This document shows positions 34,123-43,461 of a DNA stretch of 64,000 nucleotides, piece by piece. The stretch comes from Halobacteriales archaeon YIM A00010 (GTDB taxonomy: Archaea > Halobacteriota > Halobacteria > Halobacteriales > Haloarculaceae), in NCBI GenBank assembly GCA_025041175.1, contig JAKCFJ010000001.1, positions 1,054,001 to 1,118,000 of the forward strand. Reading direction: 5' to 3'. Position 1 is the stretch's first letter. Each line of letters opens with the position of its first letter. A model generated the notes under the pieces. It was not told the origin of the DNA. It was given only the letters and a program-made list of their open reading frames with translations, and searched no databases. Made by a program: the position numbers and the translations under genes.

Positions 34123-35775
34123 TTACTTGTACTGGTTACCACTGGTTGCGACGTTCGAGCCAGAGACGCCCTGGTAGAGGGTGTTGTTAACCAGCTCGGC
34201 AGCACCGTCGACGACCTCGACGGCAACGTCACCGTTGTAGGCACCGGCAGTGATCTCACGAACGCTGACACCGCTGCCTTCGATGGTGAGCGGCCGGCCG
34301 CTCGAGGCGTACTCACCGCCCTTGACGAGAACGTCGTCCGCGAAGATCCCGAGCGCACGACGATGGCTGCCGCTTGGCAGATCGACGTCGAGACCGCGGA
34401 ACTCACACCCATCGCGGGCACAGTAGATGGCGTTGCGGCCGCCCGTTTCACCAGTCGATTCACCTTTGACAGTGAGACCTTTGACGACGACGGGAGCACT
34501 CCCGTCTTTGATATGGAGCGCTTGACCGGCATGGTTCTGCGTGATGGAACAGTCCTCAACGAGAATCTTGCCGGCACCCTTGCGGACGGAAAGTGCGTCG
34601 ATGCTGTTTCTAGCGTTGTTGTCCCCAGCGATGATCTCGGTGTTCTTGATCACCGCCGATTCGACCGGCTCGCGGGCGAAAATCCCGTTACCGTTCGGCC
34701 GGGCCATCTCGATGACCGTGTCGGAGATCGTCATGTTGCTCCCGCCATCGAGACGGATACCGTGTTGCCCCTCATCGAGCGAACGGTTCTGGTCGATGAC
34801 GACGTGGGCGCCGAACACCCCGCTGTTATCCCCGGTGATGCGGATGCTTCCGGAGTTGCAGTTCTGGTATCGGCCGCCTTCGACGACGACCTGACCGGGA
34901 CTGTTGGAGTCGTACAACCCGTTGTCGGGGAATGCACCGATAACGGTGTCGACGACATCGAGACGACCGCTGTGGTAGGGGGACACGAGGAATCCAGTCG
35001 GACCCCATTCGACGGTCGGCATGGCATCCTGTTTGGTTTTCTTCGTGAACACACCCCCTTCGGGCATTTCGATGTTTTTGACGACGCCGTACCCGCCGGA
35101 ACCGACGATGTCGACGTGCATCGGTCCCCACGTTCCCGCGTCGTGGACCCCCTCGAACGCGATGTTCTCAGCAATTAGCCCGTCGGAAACCGTCAGATCG
35201 AACGCCCGGAGTCCGGTGTTGGGCGCGGAGTAATCGACCGTAAAGTTCCTGACTTCGAGGTTCCGTCCCGGTTGGTAGTACACCCCGAGCTTGAACATTC
35301 GGGCTTCGCTCTTGTACTGGTCCGCGGGAGCCGGCACGAGCGTCGCGTTGTCGCCGATCATCCCGAAGTTTTCGAACCCAGTGAGACGAACCATCTCGTC
35401 GACGTAGTACCGTCCCTCGGGGAACTTGAGCAGCGTGTTATCAGCGACAAGCTCCTGAATGACGGCAGAAATCGACTCCCCACCGGTGTTGTCCGCCCCC
35501 GCTTCGACGACGTTAATAACTTCGTCGTACTCGATATCCGGTTCCGACTCGGACTCCGGCGCCTCGGTCTGAAGCTCGACCTCCTCCGTGGAAGCCTTTT
35601 TCAGCTCCACATCCTGGTCGAGATCACCCGTATCCTGTCGCGAACAGGACGACGCAGCGGCCGTCCCTGACACCGAAAGCGATGCTGCTGCAGCACCGGT
35701 CGTTCCGAGGAACGAACGGCGACTGACGCCTGGTGACAGACGCGACAGTGTACTGGCCTCTTCTCTCTCTGGCAT
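34123..35775 (-). CDS. Tat-exported right-handed beta-helix protein
   Basis: 550 residues from the ATG at 35775. A Tat signal SRRSFLGTTGAAAASLSVSG (about 18-37) is followed by a Cys and acidic linker, then from about residue 85 a long run of beta-helix coils (repeated NGIxxxxxxVVIxNxxI-like rungs, e.g. GSIRITGDNSGVFG, NMTISDTVIEM, ILVEDCSITQNHAG). This fold is shared by pectate lyases, polysaccharide lyases and surface adhesins. No catalytic trio can be assigned. Located beside the polysaccharide operon, it may act on or bind the surface glycan. Confidence 0.85.
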   Translation of the reverse strand: MPEREEASTLSRLSPGVSRRSFLGTTGAAAASLSVSGTAAASSCSRQDTGDLDQDVELKKASTEEVELQTEAPESESEPDIEYDEVINVVEAGADNTGGESISAVIQELVADNTLLKFPEGRYYVDEMVRLTGFENFGMIGDNATLVPAPADQYKSEARMFKLGVYYQPGRNLEVRNFTVDYSAPNTGLRAFDLTVSDGLIAENIAFEGVHDAGTWGPMHVDIVGSGGYGVVKNIEMPEGGVFTKKTKQDAMPTVEWGPTGFLVSPYHSGRLDVVDTVIGAFPDNGLYDSNSPGQVVVEGGRYQNCNSGSIRITGDNSGVFGAHVVIDQNRSLDEGQHGIRLDGGSNMTISDTVIEMARPNGNGIFAREPVESAVIKNTEIIAGDNNARNSIDALSVRKGAGKILVEDCSITQNHAGQALHIKDGSAPVVVKGLTVKGESTGETGGRNAIYCARDGCEFRGLDVDLPSGSHRRALGIFADDVLVKGGEYASSGRPLTIEGSGVSVREITAGAYNGDVAVEVVDGAAELVNNTLYQGVSGSNVATSGNQYK

Positions 35776-36049
35776 AGTCCATTGGGACCACGGGAGTACT
35801 GTACAAAATAACTTACTATATCGATCAGGCAGCTGCCAGACAAATACGGTCAACAGCCGAAAAGAATATAACACTGTACATGCTTATTGGTTTGGTTCGT
35901 GGCGAATCACGTCCTTATATTCCACCGACGTGTATGTGTAATATATATTTGGTATTGACTTATTCATTATATTTATCACCTCAATTGTTGTTTTTATCCC
36001 CGGTTGTTTCGGATGACATCCCGGACGGATCCCCGGTAGTGGCGCGTAG
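35776..36049. other. AT-rich intergenic region upstream of beta-helix gene
   Basis: 274 bp, AT-rich at about 35935-36005, with no gene. It carries the promoter of the beta-helix protein and the 3' end of the DUF457 gene. Confidence 0.5.
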
Positions 36050-36631
36050 TCAGCCGTTCGGCGTTGTGAGGCGACGGAGCTCTGCGACGCCTGGTGCGCC
36101 ATCGACGAGCCAGACGATGAAGGCGAACAGAACTGGACCGAAATACACCGCGAGAAGAACCACCACAGCAATCAACCCTTCGTCCGCGAAGAAGTTGATG
36201 AAGGAGATGACGTAGGCTTGCACGCGCGCGAGTCCGCTGAGATCCGTGGAGTACGGCGGGAGCGTGACGACCGGCCACAACACGCGCGCGAACGTATAGG
36301 GGTTTCCCGAGAGCAGTCCGAAGACGACGTCCCCGACGACGTGGGACCAGTAGCCGACGAGGAAGGCCAGCCCGTACTCGGCACGGCGTCGCCACACGGC
36401 GAGCGCGAGCACGATAATCCCCAGCGGCACCGCAACGAACACCGAGTGAGCGACCGAATACCCCTGTGGAAACAGCTCGAACACCCACGAAAGCGTTTTG
36501 TCGACGAGATCGGGGAGTTGGGTGGCAATCCCGAGGACGATCACGGGGTAGCCGTTCGGCGTCCGCCCGAACAGCCGCGCGCCAAAGGAGTACAGCAGAT
36601 AGCCGAACGCGGCGTGACCCCACGGCCACAT
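36050..36631 (-). CDS. DUF457/YdjM-type membrane-bound metal-dependent hydrolase
   Basis: 193 residues with about four membrane helices. The family motif is seen as MWPWGHAAFGYLLYS (first His), then ATQLPDLVDK (Asp), GYSVAHSVFVAVPLG (His) and GYWSHVVGDVVFG (His/Asp), giving the set of buried metal ligands typical of YdjM/DUF457 hydrolases. Starts 2 nt after the DUF1616 stop, so the two are co-transcribed. Probably acts on lipid or surface components. Confidence 0.85.
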   Translation of the reverse strand: MWPWGHAAFGYLLYSFGARLFGRTPNGYPVIVLGIATQLPDLVDKTLSWVFELFPQGYSVAHSVFVAVPLGIIVLALAVWRRRAEYGLAFLVGYWSHVVGDVVFGLLSGNPYTFARVLWPVVTLPPYSTDLSGLARVQAYVISFINFFADEGLIAVVVLLAVYFGPVLFAFIVWLVDGAPGVAELRRLTTPNG

Positions 36632-36633
36632 TG

Positions 36634-37608
36634 TTATTGACTCCCTAGCGCAGGTGGTGATCGGTCGAGAAACGCCGGAGCGGCGAGCGATTCCTGCTCA
36701 CCGCCCTCACCGGATGAGAGGCTGTAGCGAAGGACGTGGTCGGTGGAGTTGAGCGAGTGCTGGTCCGGGGCATCGCCCCTGTACATGTAGAACGTGAGCT
36801 GCTCGCCGTCGTCGGGTGGATCGTAATCGATTCGCTCTTCCTCACCGGCGTTGACGGTCGGCGTGAACTGTTCGATTTCCTCGCCGTCGTGGGTGACGAC
36901 GACCGTGTAGTCCTGTTGTTCCGTCTCGTTGTTCTGGACCAGCAGCGTCACCTCCCGTCCGTCCGGGATCGCGGCCTCGCCTCCCTCCATCGACACGTTG
37001 CCGGAGCTCTGGTTCTGTGCGACGACGAACAATCCGGAGTTGGGATCTTGTGCCGGATCCATGAGCACGAATCCAGCGGTGCTGGCACCCAACACGAGCA
37101 GACTGATGCCGAACAGCCCGAGAAACGAGGCGTCCATTGGGATCCCATCGGTGGTGATCTCGACGGTGTAGCGCTCTTCTGGTGGGAGCACGATCCGCCG
37201 GGCGATAGCGAAGATGATCATCGATCCAGTAAAACCAAACAGCATGACTGCGATCGGTCGAACGTCGAAGCCCACCGTGAAGTTCAGTCCGAAAACGATG
37301 AACGCGACGATGGCGAGGCTGAGCGCGATCGACAGCACGAACCGCTCGATGTTGCCCAGCAGGAACTCGTTCTCGGAGTCCTGTTGTGTGTGCCGATTGG
37401 GCGACCCCCACGGCGTTCGGCCGCGACGCGAGCGCGAGAGTTCACTTTCCTCGGGAAACAGCGCCGAGAGAAACGCGTATCCGGGGATGAACACGATGAG
37501 CGGGAAGACGAGGGCGACCCGCGCCGGCCCATCGAGCATAAACAGGGCCGCACCCGCCACGGCCGTCAAGAGCGCGACAGCAACGAGATCAAGCAGCCAA
37601 CGAACCAT
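36634..37608 (-). CDS. DUF1616 membrane protein
   Basis: 324 residues. Four membrane helices (about 5-27, 31-50, 90-112, 120-138), a fifth near 160-182, then an extracellular beta-rich domain (ETEQQDYTVVVTHDGEEIEQF). This is the DUF1616 architecture, often found with archaeal S-layer or polysaccharide genes. First gene of a two-gene operon with DUF457, divergent from the glycan operon. Function unknown. Confidence 0.82.
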   Translation of the reverse strand: MVRWLLDLVAVALLTAVAGAALFMLDGPARVALVFPLIVFIPGYAFLSALFPEESELSRSRRGRTPWGSPNRHTQQDSENEFLLGNIERFVLSIALSLAIVAFIVFGLNFTVGFDVRPIAVMLFGFTGSMIIFAIARRIVLPPEERYTVEITTDGIPMDASFLGLFGISLLVLGASTAGFVLMDPAQDPNSGLFVVAQNQSSGNVSMEGGEAAIPDGREVTLLVQNNETEQQDYTVVVTHDGEEIEQFTPTVNAGEEERIDYDPPDDGEQLTFYMYRGDAPDQHSLNSTDHVLRYSLSSGEGGEQESLAAPAFLDRSPPALGSQ

Positions 37609-37944
37609 TTAGGCGCTGTAGCGGTTGCAAGAGGTTAAAGTTCACTAGACTGTTTCCATCGTTGCAGTTCGAGTTCCGATCGAAGACGCGCTGTGTAACC
37701 CGTCGTACGACGAGAAACGTCCTGAGAGCAGATCCAGTTGTGGTGCTCGCTGGAAACGGGCCACAACAGTGACACCGACTGTCTCGGCGGGAGCATTAGA
37801 CAACCTATAATAAAGAGCACCGAGTTCGTGGTAAGCGAAAATGCACAGGTTGAGGCACTGGAACCAGAAGCGCCGTCTCGGTTCCGAACGCACCAAACAG
37901 TGGGATGTCAGTCGTCGCGCCGTGTCGCGGAGGGTGAGACAGCC
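37609..37944. other. Divergent promoter region of the glycan operon
   Basis: 336 bp between DUF1616 (minus) and the aminotransferase (plus). CCTATAATAAAG at about 37804-37815 is a good TATA-type element for the rightward operon, placing the transcript start near 37835-37840 and leaving about 100 nt of leader before the GTG at 37945. In-frame codons upstream (to 37738) are less likely to be translated. Confidence 0.5.
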
Positions 37945-39048
37945 GTGACCGACATACCGATCGCCGATCCACAGATGGGGAAGGCCGAACGAACCGCGGT
38001 GCTCGACGTGCTCGATTCGGGCAATCTCGCAGCCGGAGCGGAGGTTGCCGCGTTCGAGGAGGCGTTCGCGGAGTTCTGTGGCACCGAGCACGCGGTCGCA
38101 ACCACGAACGGGACGACCGCGCTCCACACGGCGCTCGTCGCCGCCGGAATCGGACCCGGAGACACCGTCGTCACGACGCCGTTCTCGTTCGTCGCAACCG
38201 CGAACGTGATCCGGCTCGCGGGAGCCGAGCCCGTGTTCGCGGACATCGATCCCTCGACGTACGCGCTCGATCCCGAGGCGGTCGAAACGCGCATTCAGGA
38301 GTTGGACGGGGACGTCGACGCGATCATGCCGGTCCAACTGTACGCGCTTTCGGCCGACATGGACCGGTTTACCGAGTTGAGCGAGCGCTACGACGCGACG
38401 CTCATCGAGGACGCGGCCCAGGCCCACGGGGCGAGATACCACGGTGAACCGGCCGGTTCGCTCGGTGACGTGGCGTGTTTCTCCTTTTATGCCACCAAAA
38501 ACATCACCTCCGGGGAGGGAGGGATGATAACGACCGACGACGAATCGATCGCCTCGGCCGCCAGGCAGTTCATCAACCACGGACGGACCGACGGAGGATA
38601 CGGCTACGAACACGAGTCCCTCGGGCACAACTTCCGGATGACGAACATCGCGGGTGCCATCGGCCGCAACCAGCTCTCCCGGCTGCCCGACTACGTCGAG
38701 CGCCGTCGGGAGAACGCGGCCCAGCTGACCGAGTATCTCGAAGCGACGCCCGCGGTGACGCCGACCGAGCCGGACGGGCGGCACCACGCCTACAACCAGT
38801 ACACGATCCGGTGTGGCAACCGGGACGCGGTACAGGAGGCGCTGTCGGACGCCGGAATCGGATCGAGCATCTACTACCCCACGCCGATCCACCAGCTGCC
38901 GGTGTACGACGGGTACGACGCGTCAGTGCCGGTCGCCGAACGATGCGCGGAGCAAGTGCTCTCGGTGCCCGTCCACCCGTCGCTTTCGGACGCAGACGTG
39001 GATCGAATCGGTGAAACGATGCGAGACATTGAGATCGAACATGTCTGA
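37945..39048 (+). CDS. DegT/DnrJ/EryC1-type sugar aminotransferase (WbpE-like)
   Basis: 367 residues from a GTG at 37945 (MTDIPIADPQMGKAERTAVL), the usual length; an upstream start at 37828 or 37738 cannot be excluded. PLP fold type I: GTEHAVATTNGTTALH (phosphate loop), EDAAQAHGARY (Asp contacting the pyridine N), FSFYATKNITSGEGG with the Schiff-base Lys (about 180), and the sugar-site GHNFRMTNIAGAIG. Transfers an amino group to a 3-keto nucleotide sugar. Opens a seven-gene operon; the next gene overlaps its stop by 8 nt. Partner of the Gfo/Idh oxidase in the Wbp route. Confidence 0.92.
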   Translation: MTDIPIADPQMGKAERTAVLDVLDSGNLAAGAEVAAFEEAFAEFCGTEHAVATTNGTTALHTALVAAGIGPGDTVVTTPFSFVATANVIRLAGAEPVFADIDPSTYALDPEAVETRIQELDGDVDAIMPVQLYALSADMDRFTELSERYDATLIEDAAQAHGARYHGEPAGSLGDVACFSFYATKNITSGEGGMITTDDESIASAARQFINHGRTDGGYGYEHESLGHNFRMTNIAGAIGRNQLSRLPDYVERRRENAAQLTEYLEATPAVTPTEPDGRHHAYNQYTIRCGNRDAVQEALSDAGIGSSIYYPTPIHQLPVYDGYDASVPVAERCAEQVLSVPVHPSLSDADVDRIGETMRDIEIEHV

Positions 39049-40036
39049 TGAGTTGCTTCGCGCGGGGGTAATCGGCGTTGGGAGCATGGGACAGAACCAC
39101 GCCCGCGTGTACAACGAGCTGTGTGATACAGAACTCGTGGGCGTCGCGGACGCCGACACATCCCGCGCGCGGGCGATCGCGTCGGAGTACGACACCGATG
39201 CCCACGAGATAGCCGGACTGCTCGACCGCGTGGACATGGTGTCCGTCGCCGTTCCGACCCAGTATCACAGCGCTATCGCGCGCGACTGTATCGCTGCTGA
39301 CGTGGATCTCCTCATCGAGAAGCCGTTCGTCGGGAACCCCGCAGAGGGACGCGATCTCATCGAGCGCGCAGACGAGCGCGATGTCATCCTGCAGGTCGGG
39401 CACATCGAGCGGTTCAACCCGGCGGTCAGGGCGCTCATGGGGATGGTCGGCGATCTCGACATCATCGGGATCAACGTCGAGCGGTTGGGGCCACCGCCGA
39501 GTCGGCCCATCGAAGACACCGCCGTCATGGACCTCATGATCCACGACGTGGAGATCATGCTGGCAATCGTCGGTGAGCCGGTGACATCGGTCCAGGCCGC
39601 TGGAAACCACGAGGGGCGATACGCCGAGTCAGTGCTCGAATTCGAGTCGGGGATCATCGGACAGATGAGCGCGAGCCGGGTGACACAGCGCAAAATCCGG
39701 CGGCTCACGATCTCCGCGGAGAGCTGTTGGGTCGAACTCGATTACATCAACCAATCGGTCGAGATCCACCGACAGTCGTCGTCGGAGTTCGTCAACAAAG
39801 GCGACATCCACCACCGCCACTCGAACGTCGTCGAGCGGCTTTCGATCGACCAAACCGAGCCGCTGAAAAACGAACTGACGTCGTTTGCGGCGGCGGTTCG
39901 TGGCCACGAGGAGCCAGTAGTGACCGGCGAAGACGGGCTTCGAGCGCTCGAACTGACCCAGACGATCGACGCGAAAGTGAACGACGAGGAAACGAACCCA
40001 CAACCCAGCCCGTTCTCTTACTCCGCCGTCGAATGA
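39041..40036 (+). CDS. Gfo/Idh/MocA oxidoreductase (WbpB-like)
   Basis: 331 residues from the ATG at 39041, overlapping the aminotransferase by 8 nt. Rossmann motif GVIGVGSMGQNH (about 8-19) and the hallmark LLIEKPFVGNPAEG with the EKP triad (Lys near 94). The substrate domain has MDLMIHDVEIMLAI and the typical HDxxI pattern. In the Wbp pathway this enzyme oxidises C3 of UDP-GlcNAcA using NAD+ to give the keto substrate of the aminotransferase. Position next to WbpE-like and acyltransferase genes supports this. Confidence 0.92.
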   Translation: MSDELLRAGVIGVGSMGQNHARVYNELCDTELVGVADADTSRARAIASEYDTDAHEIAGLLDRVDMVSVAVPTQYHSAIARDCIAADVDLLIEKPFVGNPAEGRDLIERADERDVILQVGHIERFNPAVRALMGMVGDLDIIGINVERLGPPPSRPIEDTAVMDLMIHDVEIMLAIVGEPVTSVQAAGNHEGRYAESVLEFESGIIGQMSASRVTQRKIRRLTISAESCWVELDYINQSVEIHRQSSSEFVNKGDIHHRHSNVVERLSIDQTEPLKNELTSFAAAVRGHEEPVVTGEDGLRALELTQTIDAKVNDEETNPQPSPFSYSAVE

Positions 40037-40196
40037 ACCACAAAAATGGCAGAATATAAATGATGTACAGCCGACATTCACCGAGGACCACGACGCGACG
40101 AACGAACACACAGCAGCCGAGCGCGGGATCGAAGACGAACGAGACCGGCATGGCTGACGAGCCAGTGATGGACGCGACAGTCGTGGGGGTCGTTCG

Positions 40197-40781
40197 ATGA
40201 CCGCCTACGACGCGGGAACCGACGCCGACATCGACGATCGGGCGACCGTCGGCTACCGACACGCAGACGACGCGTCGGCCACTGTTTTGGGCGACGGAGC
40301 CCGGATTCGAGCCGGCACGATCATCTACACGGACGTACAGATCGGGGACGATTTCACCACCGGGCACCGCGCGCTCGTGCGCGAGGAGACGACAATCGGC
40401 GACTCGGTAGTGGTCGGAACGGACACGGTAATCGACGGCGACACGAGTATCGGCTCTGACGTGAGTCTCCAAACCGGAGTGTACGTGCCACGGGACACGG
40501 AAATCGGCGACAACGTGTTCATCGGACCGCGGGCCGTACTGACGAACGATCCCTACCCCGTTCGACGAGACGTCGGTCTCGTCGGGCCAGTGGTCGAAGA
40601 CGGCGTTTCGATCGGGGCGAACGCGACGCTCCTTCCGGACGTGAGCGTCGGACGGGGATCGTTCGTCGCGGCCGGCGCGGTCGTCACGCGGGACGTACCA
40701 CCGGAAACGCTCGCGGTCGGCACGCCCGCCGTTCACAAACAGCTTCCCGAAGAACTGACGCCGGAGAACGCGTTACGATGA
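40197..40781 (+). CDS. Hexapeptide-repeat sugar acetyltransferase (WbpD-like)
   Basis: 194 residues of left-handed beta-helix built from hexapeptide steps ([IV]GD..., e.g. VQIGDD, TTIGDSVVVGTDTVIDG, TEIGDNVFIGPRAVL). The loop LTNDPYPVRRD and the C-terminal VAAGAVVTRDVPPETLAVGTPA are typical of trimeric acetyl-CoA:amino-sugar N-acetyltransferases. It would acetylate the new 3-amino group. A 160-bp gap precedes it, and its stop overlaps the next start by 4 nt. Confidence 0.92.
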   Translation: MTAYDAGTDADIDDRATVGYRHADDASATVLGDGARIRAGTIIYTDVQIGDDFTTGHRALVREETTIGDSVVVGTDTVIDGDTSIGSDVSLQTGVYVPRDTEIGDNVFIGPRAVLTNDPYPVRRDVGLVGPVVEDGVSIGANATLLPDVSVGRGSFVAAGAVVTRDVPPETLAVGTPAVHKQLPEELTPENALR

Positions 40782-42169
40782 GTGATTCACGAACCAAAAG
40801 CGTCGGTCTCTACGACTCGAACGCACCGGTGGACGAGCAACGGACCGCCCTGACGAGCGGGGACGTTCCGGTGTCGGTCACCGGACTCGGAAAGATGGGG
40901 TTGCCTCTCGCGGCCGTCTACGCCGAGGTGACCGGCAACGTCACCGGCGTCGACATCGACCGATCGGTCGCCGATCGGGTCAGAAACGGAGAGTGTCACA
41001 TCACCGGCGAACCGGAGCTTCCCGAACTCGTGTCGGAGCTGGTTCGTGATGGTAAGCTCACCGCAACTACCGACGGCAGGGCTGCCGCCACCAACGCGCG
41101 GATTCACGTTGTGATCGTTCCGACGCTCATCGACGAGTACGACCAGCCGGATCTGTCGGCGATGGAGGCGGCCGTGCGCACTGTCGCTGCCGGACTCGAT
41201 CCGGGCGACATCGTGATTGCGGAATCGACGCTGCCACCACGGAGCTGTGTCGACCGGCTGCTCCCGCTGCTCGAACGCGAAAGCGGGCTGTCACTCGGGG
41301 AGTTCGGGATGGCGTTCTGTCCCGAGCGAACGGCGAGCGGCCGCGCGCTCGAAGACATCCGGGGCGCGTACCCGAAGATCGTCGGCGGGCTCGACGAGGA
41401 AAGCACGCGGGTGGCCGAACTCATCTACGGAGAGATCAACGACAACGAGATCGTTCCCGTCTCGGACGCGACGACGGCGGAAGCGGTGAAGGTGTTCGAA
41501 GGCGTCTACCGCGATGTCAACATCGGGTTGGCGAACGAGCTCGCCCGGCAGACCGAGGATCTCGGCATCGACGTGACCGAGGCGATCGAGGCGGCGAACA
41601 CCCAACCGTTCTGTGAGATTCACCGGCCGGGTGCCGGCGTGGGCGGTCACTGCATTCCGTACTACCCTCGCTTTGTGATGGATGCCGTCGAGAGGGAAAC
41701 GCCGGTGATGCAGCGCGCACGGGAAACGAACGAAAAAATGCCCCGCTACACGGCGAATCACGCGCTCGATGGACTCCGCGCGGAGGGGATCGATCCGGCG
41801 GACGCGAGCGTGCTGGTGCTCGGACTGACCTACCGGCCGGGCGTCGACGAGATCCGGGCCGCACCGGCGTTGCCGATCGTCGAGGAACTACACGAAGCGG
41901 GCACGAGCGTGACCGCCGTCGATCCGGTGAACAGCCACACCGAACCGTTCGAGGTGGCGGGGGCAACGATCGTTTCGATGGAGGAACTCGGAGACGGCTA
42001 CGACGCGGTGGTGCTCGTGACGCCACAGCCGGCGTTCGAGGATCTCGACGTTCCCGAACTCGCGGCGGACACTGACCGGCGGCTCGTGCTCGTCGACGGT
42101 CGCCAAGAACTGAAAGGCCTACGTGGGCACGACTCGATTCACTACCGAGGAATTGGAATCAATGTCTGA
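40778..42169 (+). CDS. Nucleotide-sugar dehydrogenase (WecC/WbpA type)
   Basis: 463 residues. NAD-binding VTGLGKMGLPLAAVYAE (about 25-41), the family FCPERTASGRALED, Lys in AEAVKVFEGVYRDVN and the catalytic Cys in PGAGVGGHCIPYYP (about 288). C-terminal UDP-binding Rossmann domain with LGLTYRPGVDEIRAAPALPIV. Oxidises C6 of UDP-GlcNAc or UDP-ManNAc to a uronic acid in two NAD+ steps. One of two adjacent dehydrogenases; this is the likelier source of UDP-GlcNAcA for the Wbp route, though the assignment between the two copies is open. Confidence 0.93.
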   Translation: MSDSRTKSVGLYDSNAPVDEQRTALTSGDVPVSVTGLGKMGLPLAAVYAEVTGNVTGVDIDRSVADRVRNGECHITGEPELPELVSELVRDGKLTATTDGRAAATNARIHVVIVPTLIDEYDQPDLSAMEAAVRTVAAGLDPGDIVIAESTLPPRSCVDRLLPLLERESGLSLGEFGMAFCPERTASGRALEDIRGAYPKIVGGLDEESTRVAELIYGEINDNEIVPVSDATTAEAVKVFEGVYRDVNIGLANELARQTEDLGIDVTEAIEAANTQPFCEIHRPGAGVGGHCIPYYPRFVMDAVERETPVMQRARETNEKMPRYTANHALDGLRAEGIDPADASVLVLGLTYRPGVDEIRAAPALPIVEELHEAGTSVTAVDPVNSHTEPFEVAGATIVSMEELGDGYDAVVLVTPQPAFEDLDVPELAADTDRRLVLVDGRQELKGLRGHDSIHYRGIGINV

Positions 42170-43451
42170 AACAGCGACGATCTGTGTTATCGGTCAAGGG
42201 TACGTGGGGCTGCCACTCGCGTTGGCGTTCGACGAGGAAGGCTACGACGTGGTCGGCTACGACATCAGCGAGCAAAAGATCGACGCGCTCGCGTCGGGCA
42301 CCGATCCGACGGGCGACCACGGCGACGATGCGATCGCCGAAAGCGACGTTGCGTTCACCACCGACGCGAGCACGCTCGAACGTGCCTCGTACATTATCGT
42401 AACGGTTCCGACGCCGGTCGACGATTCGAAGGACCCGGACCTATCGTTCATCGAGGCGGCGGGAGCAACGATCGGCGAGCACGTTTCCGAGGGTGCGACG
42501 GTGGTGCTCGAATCGACCGTCTATCCCGGCGTGACACGGGACGTACTCGGTCCCACCATCGAAGAGCATTCCGGACTGAGCGCGGGCGAGGGGCTGTCGC
42601 TGGGGTATTCCCCCGAGCGGCTGTCGCCCGGCGACGCCGGCCACGGACTGCGCGAGGTGACGAAGATCGTCAGCGGATCGGACGAGGAAACCTTAGAGCG
42701 ACTCGCCGAGCTGTACGGGTCGGTCGTCGACGCCGGCATCTACCGCGCGCCCACGATCGAGACCGCAGAGGCCGCGAAGGTGACCGAGAACGTCCAGCGG
42801 GACATCAACATCGCGCTGATGAACGAGCTGTCGATCGTCTGTGACCACATGGATCTCGACACCCAGGAGGTGCTCGACGCCGCTGGCTCGAAATGGAACT
42901 TCCACCAGTACCGGCCTGGACTCGTCGGGGGCCACTGCATCCCGATCGATCCGTTGTACCTCGCTCACGGCGCGGAGCGGGTGGGCTACCGTCCCCAGCT
43001 CATCATGCAGGGCCGAGAAATCAACGAGTACATGCCCAAACACACCGCGGAGCTGGCGCTACAGGCGCTCAACCGGAGCGGCAAGGTGCTCAAAGAGTCG
43101 CGGATCCTCGCGCTCGGTCTCTCCTACAAACCCAACGTCGGCGACATCCGCACCTCCCAGGTCACCGGCGTGATCCGTGCGCTGGCCGAGTACGGCGTCG
43201 AGGTAGTCGGCTACGATCCACACGTCGACACCGACGCCGCGCGCGAGTCGTTCGGCATTGAGATCCAATCGGAGCTGTCGTTCGCGGACTTCGACGGCGT
43301 GGTGCTCGCAACCGGACACGAGGAATTCACGACGCTGTCGCCGTCAACGATGGCCGCCGAACTCAACGAGAACCCGATCCTCGTCGACGTGGCGGGCGGG
43401 TGTGAGAAAGACCGGGCGATCGAAGCGGGCTTCGATTACAACCGGCTGTGA
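42162..43451 (+). CDS. Second nucleotide-sugar dehydrogenase
   Basis: 429 residues from the ATG at 42162, overlapping the previous gene by 8 nt. CVIGQGYVGLPLALAFDEEG (about 6-25), IVTVPTPVDDSKDPDL, LGYSPERLSPGD, the Lys in TAEAAKVTENVQRDIN and the catalytic Cys in PGLVGGHCIPIDPLY (about 260). LSYKPNVGDIRTSQV is the UDP-domain. TviB/WbpO-like in appearance. Two dehydrogenases in tandem imply two different uronic acids, or the copies have distinct substrate stereochemistry. Confidence 0.93.
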   Translation: MSETATICVIGQGYVGLPLALAFDEEGYDVVGYDISEQKIDALASGTDPTGDHGDDAIAESDVAFTTDASTLERASYIIVTVPTPVDDSKDPDLSFIEAAGATIGEHVSEGATVVLESTVYPGVTRDVLGPTIEEHSGLSAGEGLSLGYSPERLSPGDAGHGLREVTKIVSGSDEETLERLAELYGSVVDAGIYRAPTIETAEAAKVTENVQRDINIALMNELSIVCDHMDLDTQEVLDAAGSKWNFHQYRPGLVGGHCIPIDPLYLAHGAERVGYRPQLIMQGREINEYMPKHTAELALQALNRSGKVLKESRILALGLSYKPNVGDIRTSQVTGVIRALAEYGVEVVGYDPHVDTDAARESFGIEIQSELSFADFDGVVLATGHEEFTTLSPSTMAAELNENPILVDVAGGCEKDRAIEAGFDYNRL

Positions 43452-43461
43452 TCGAGGACCC

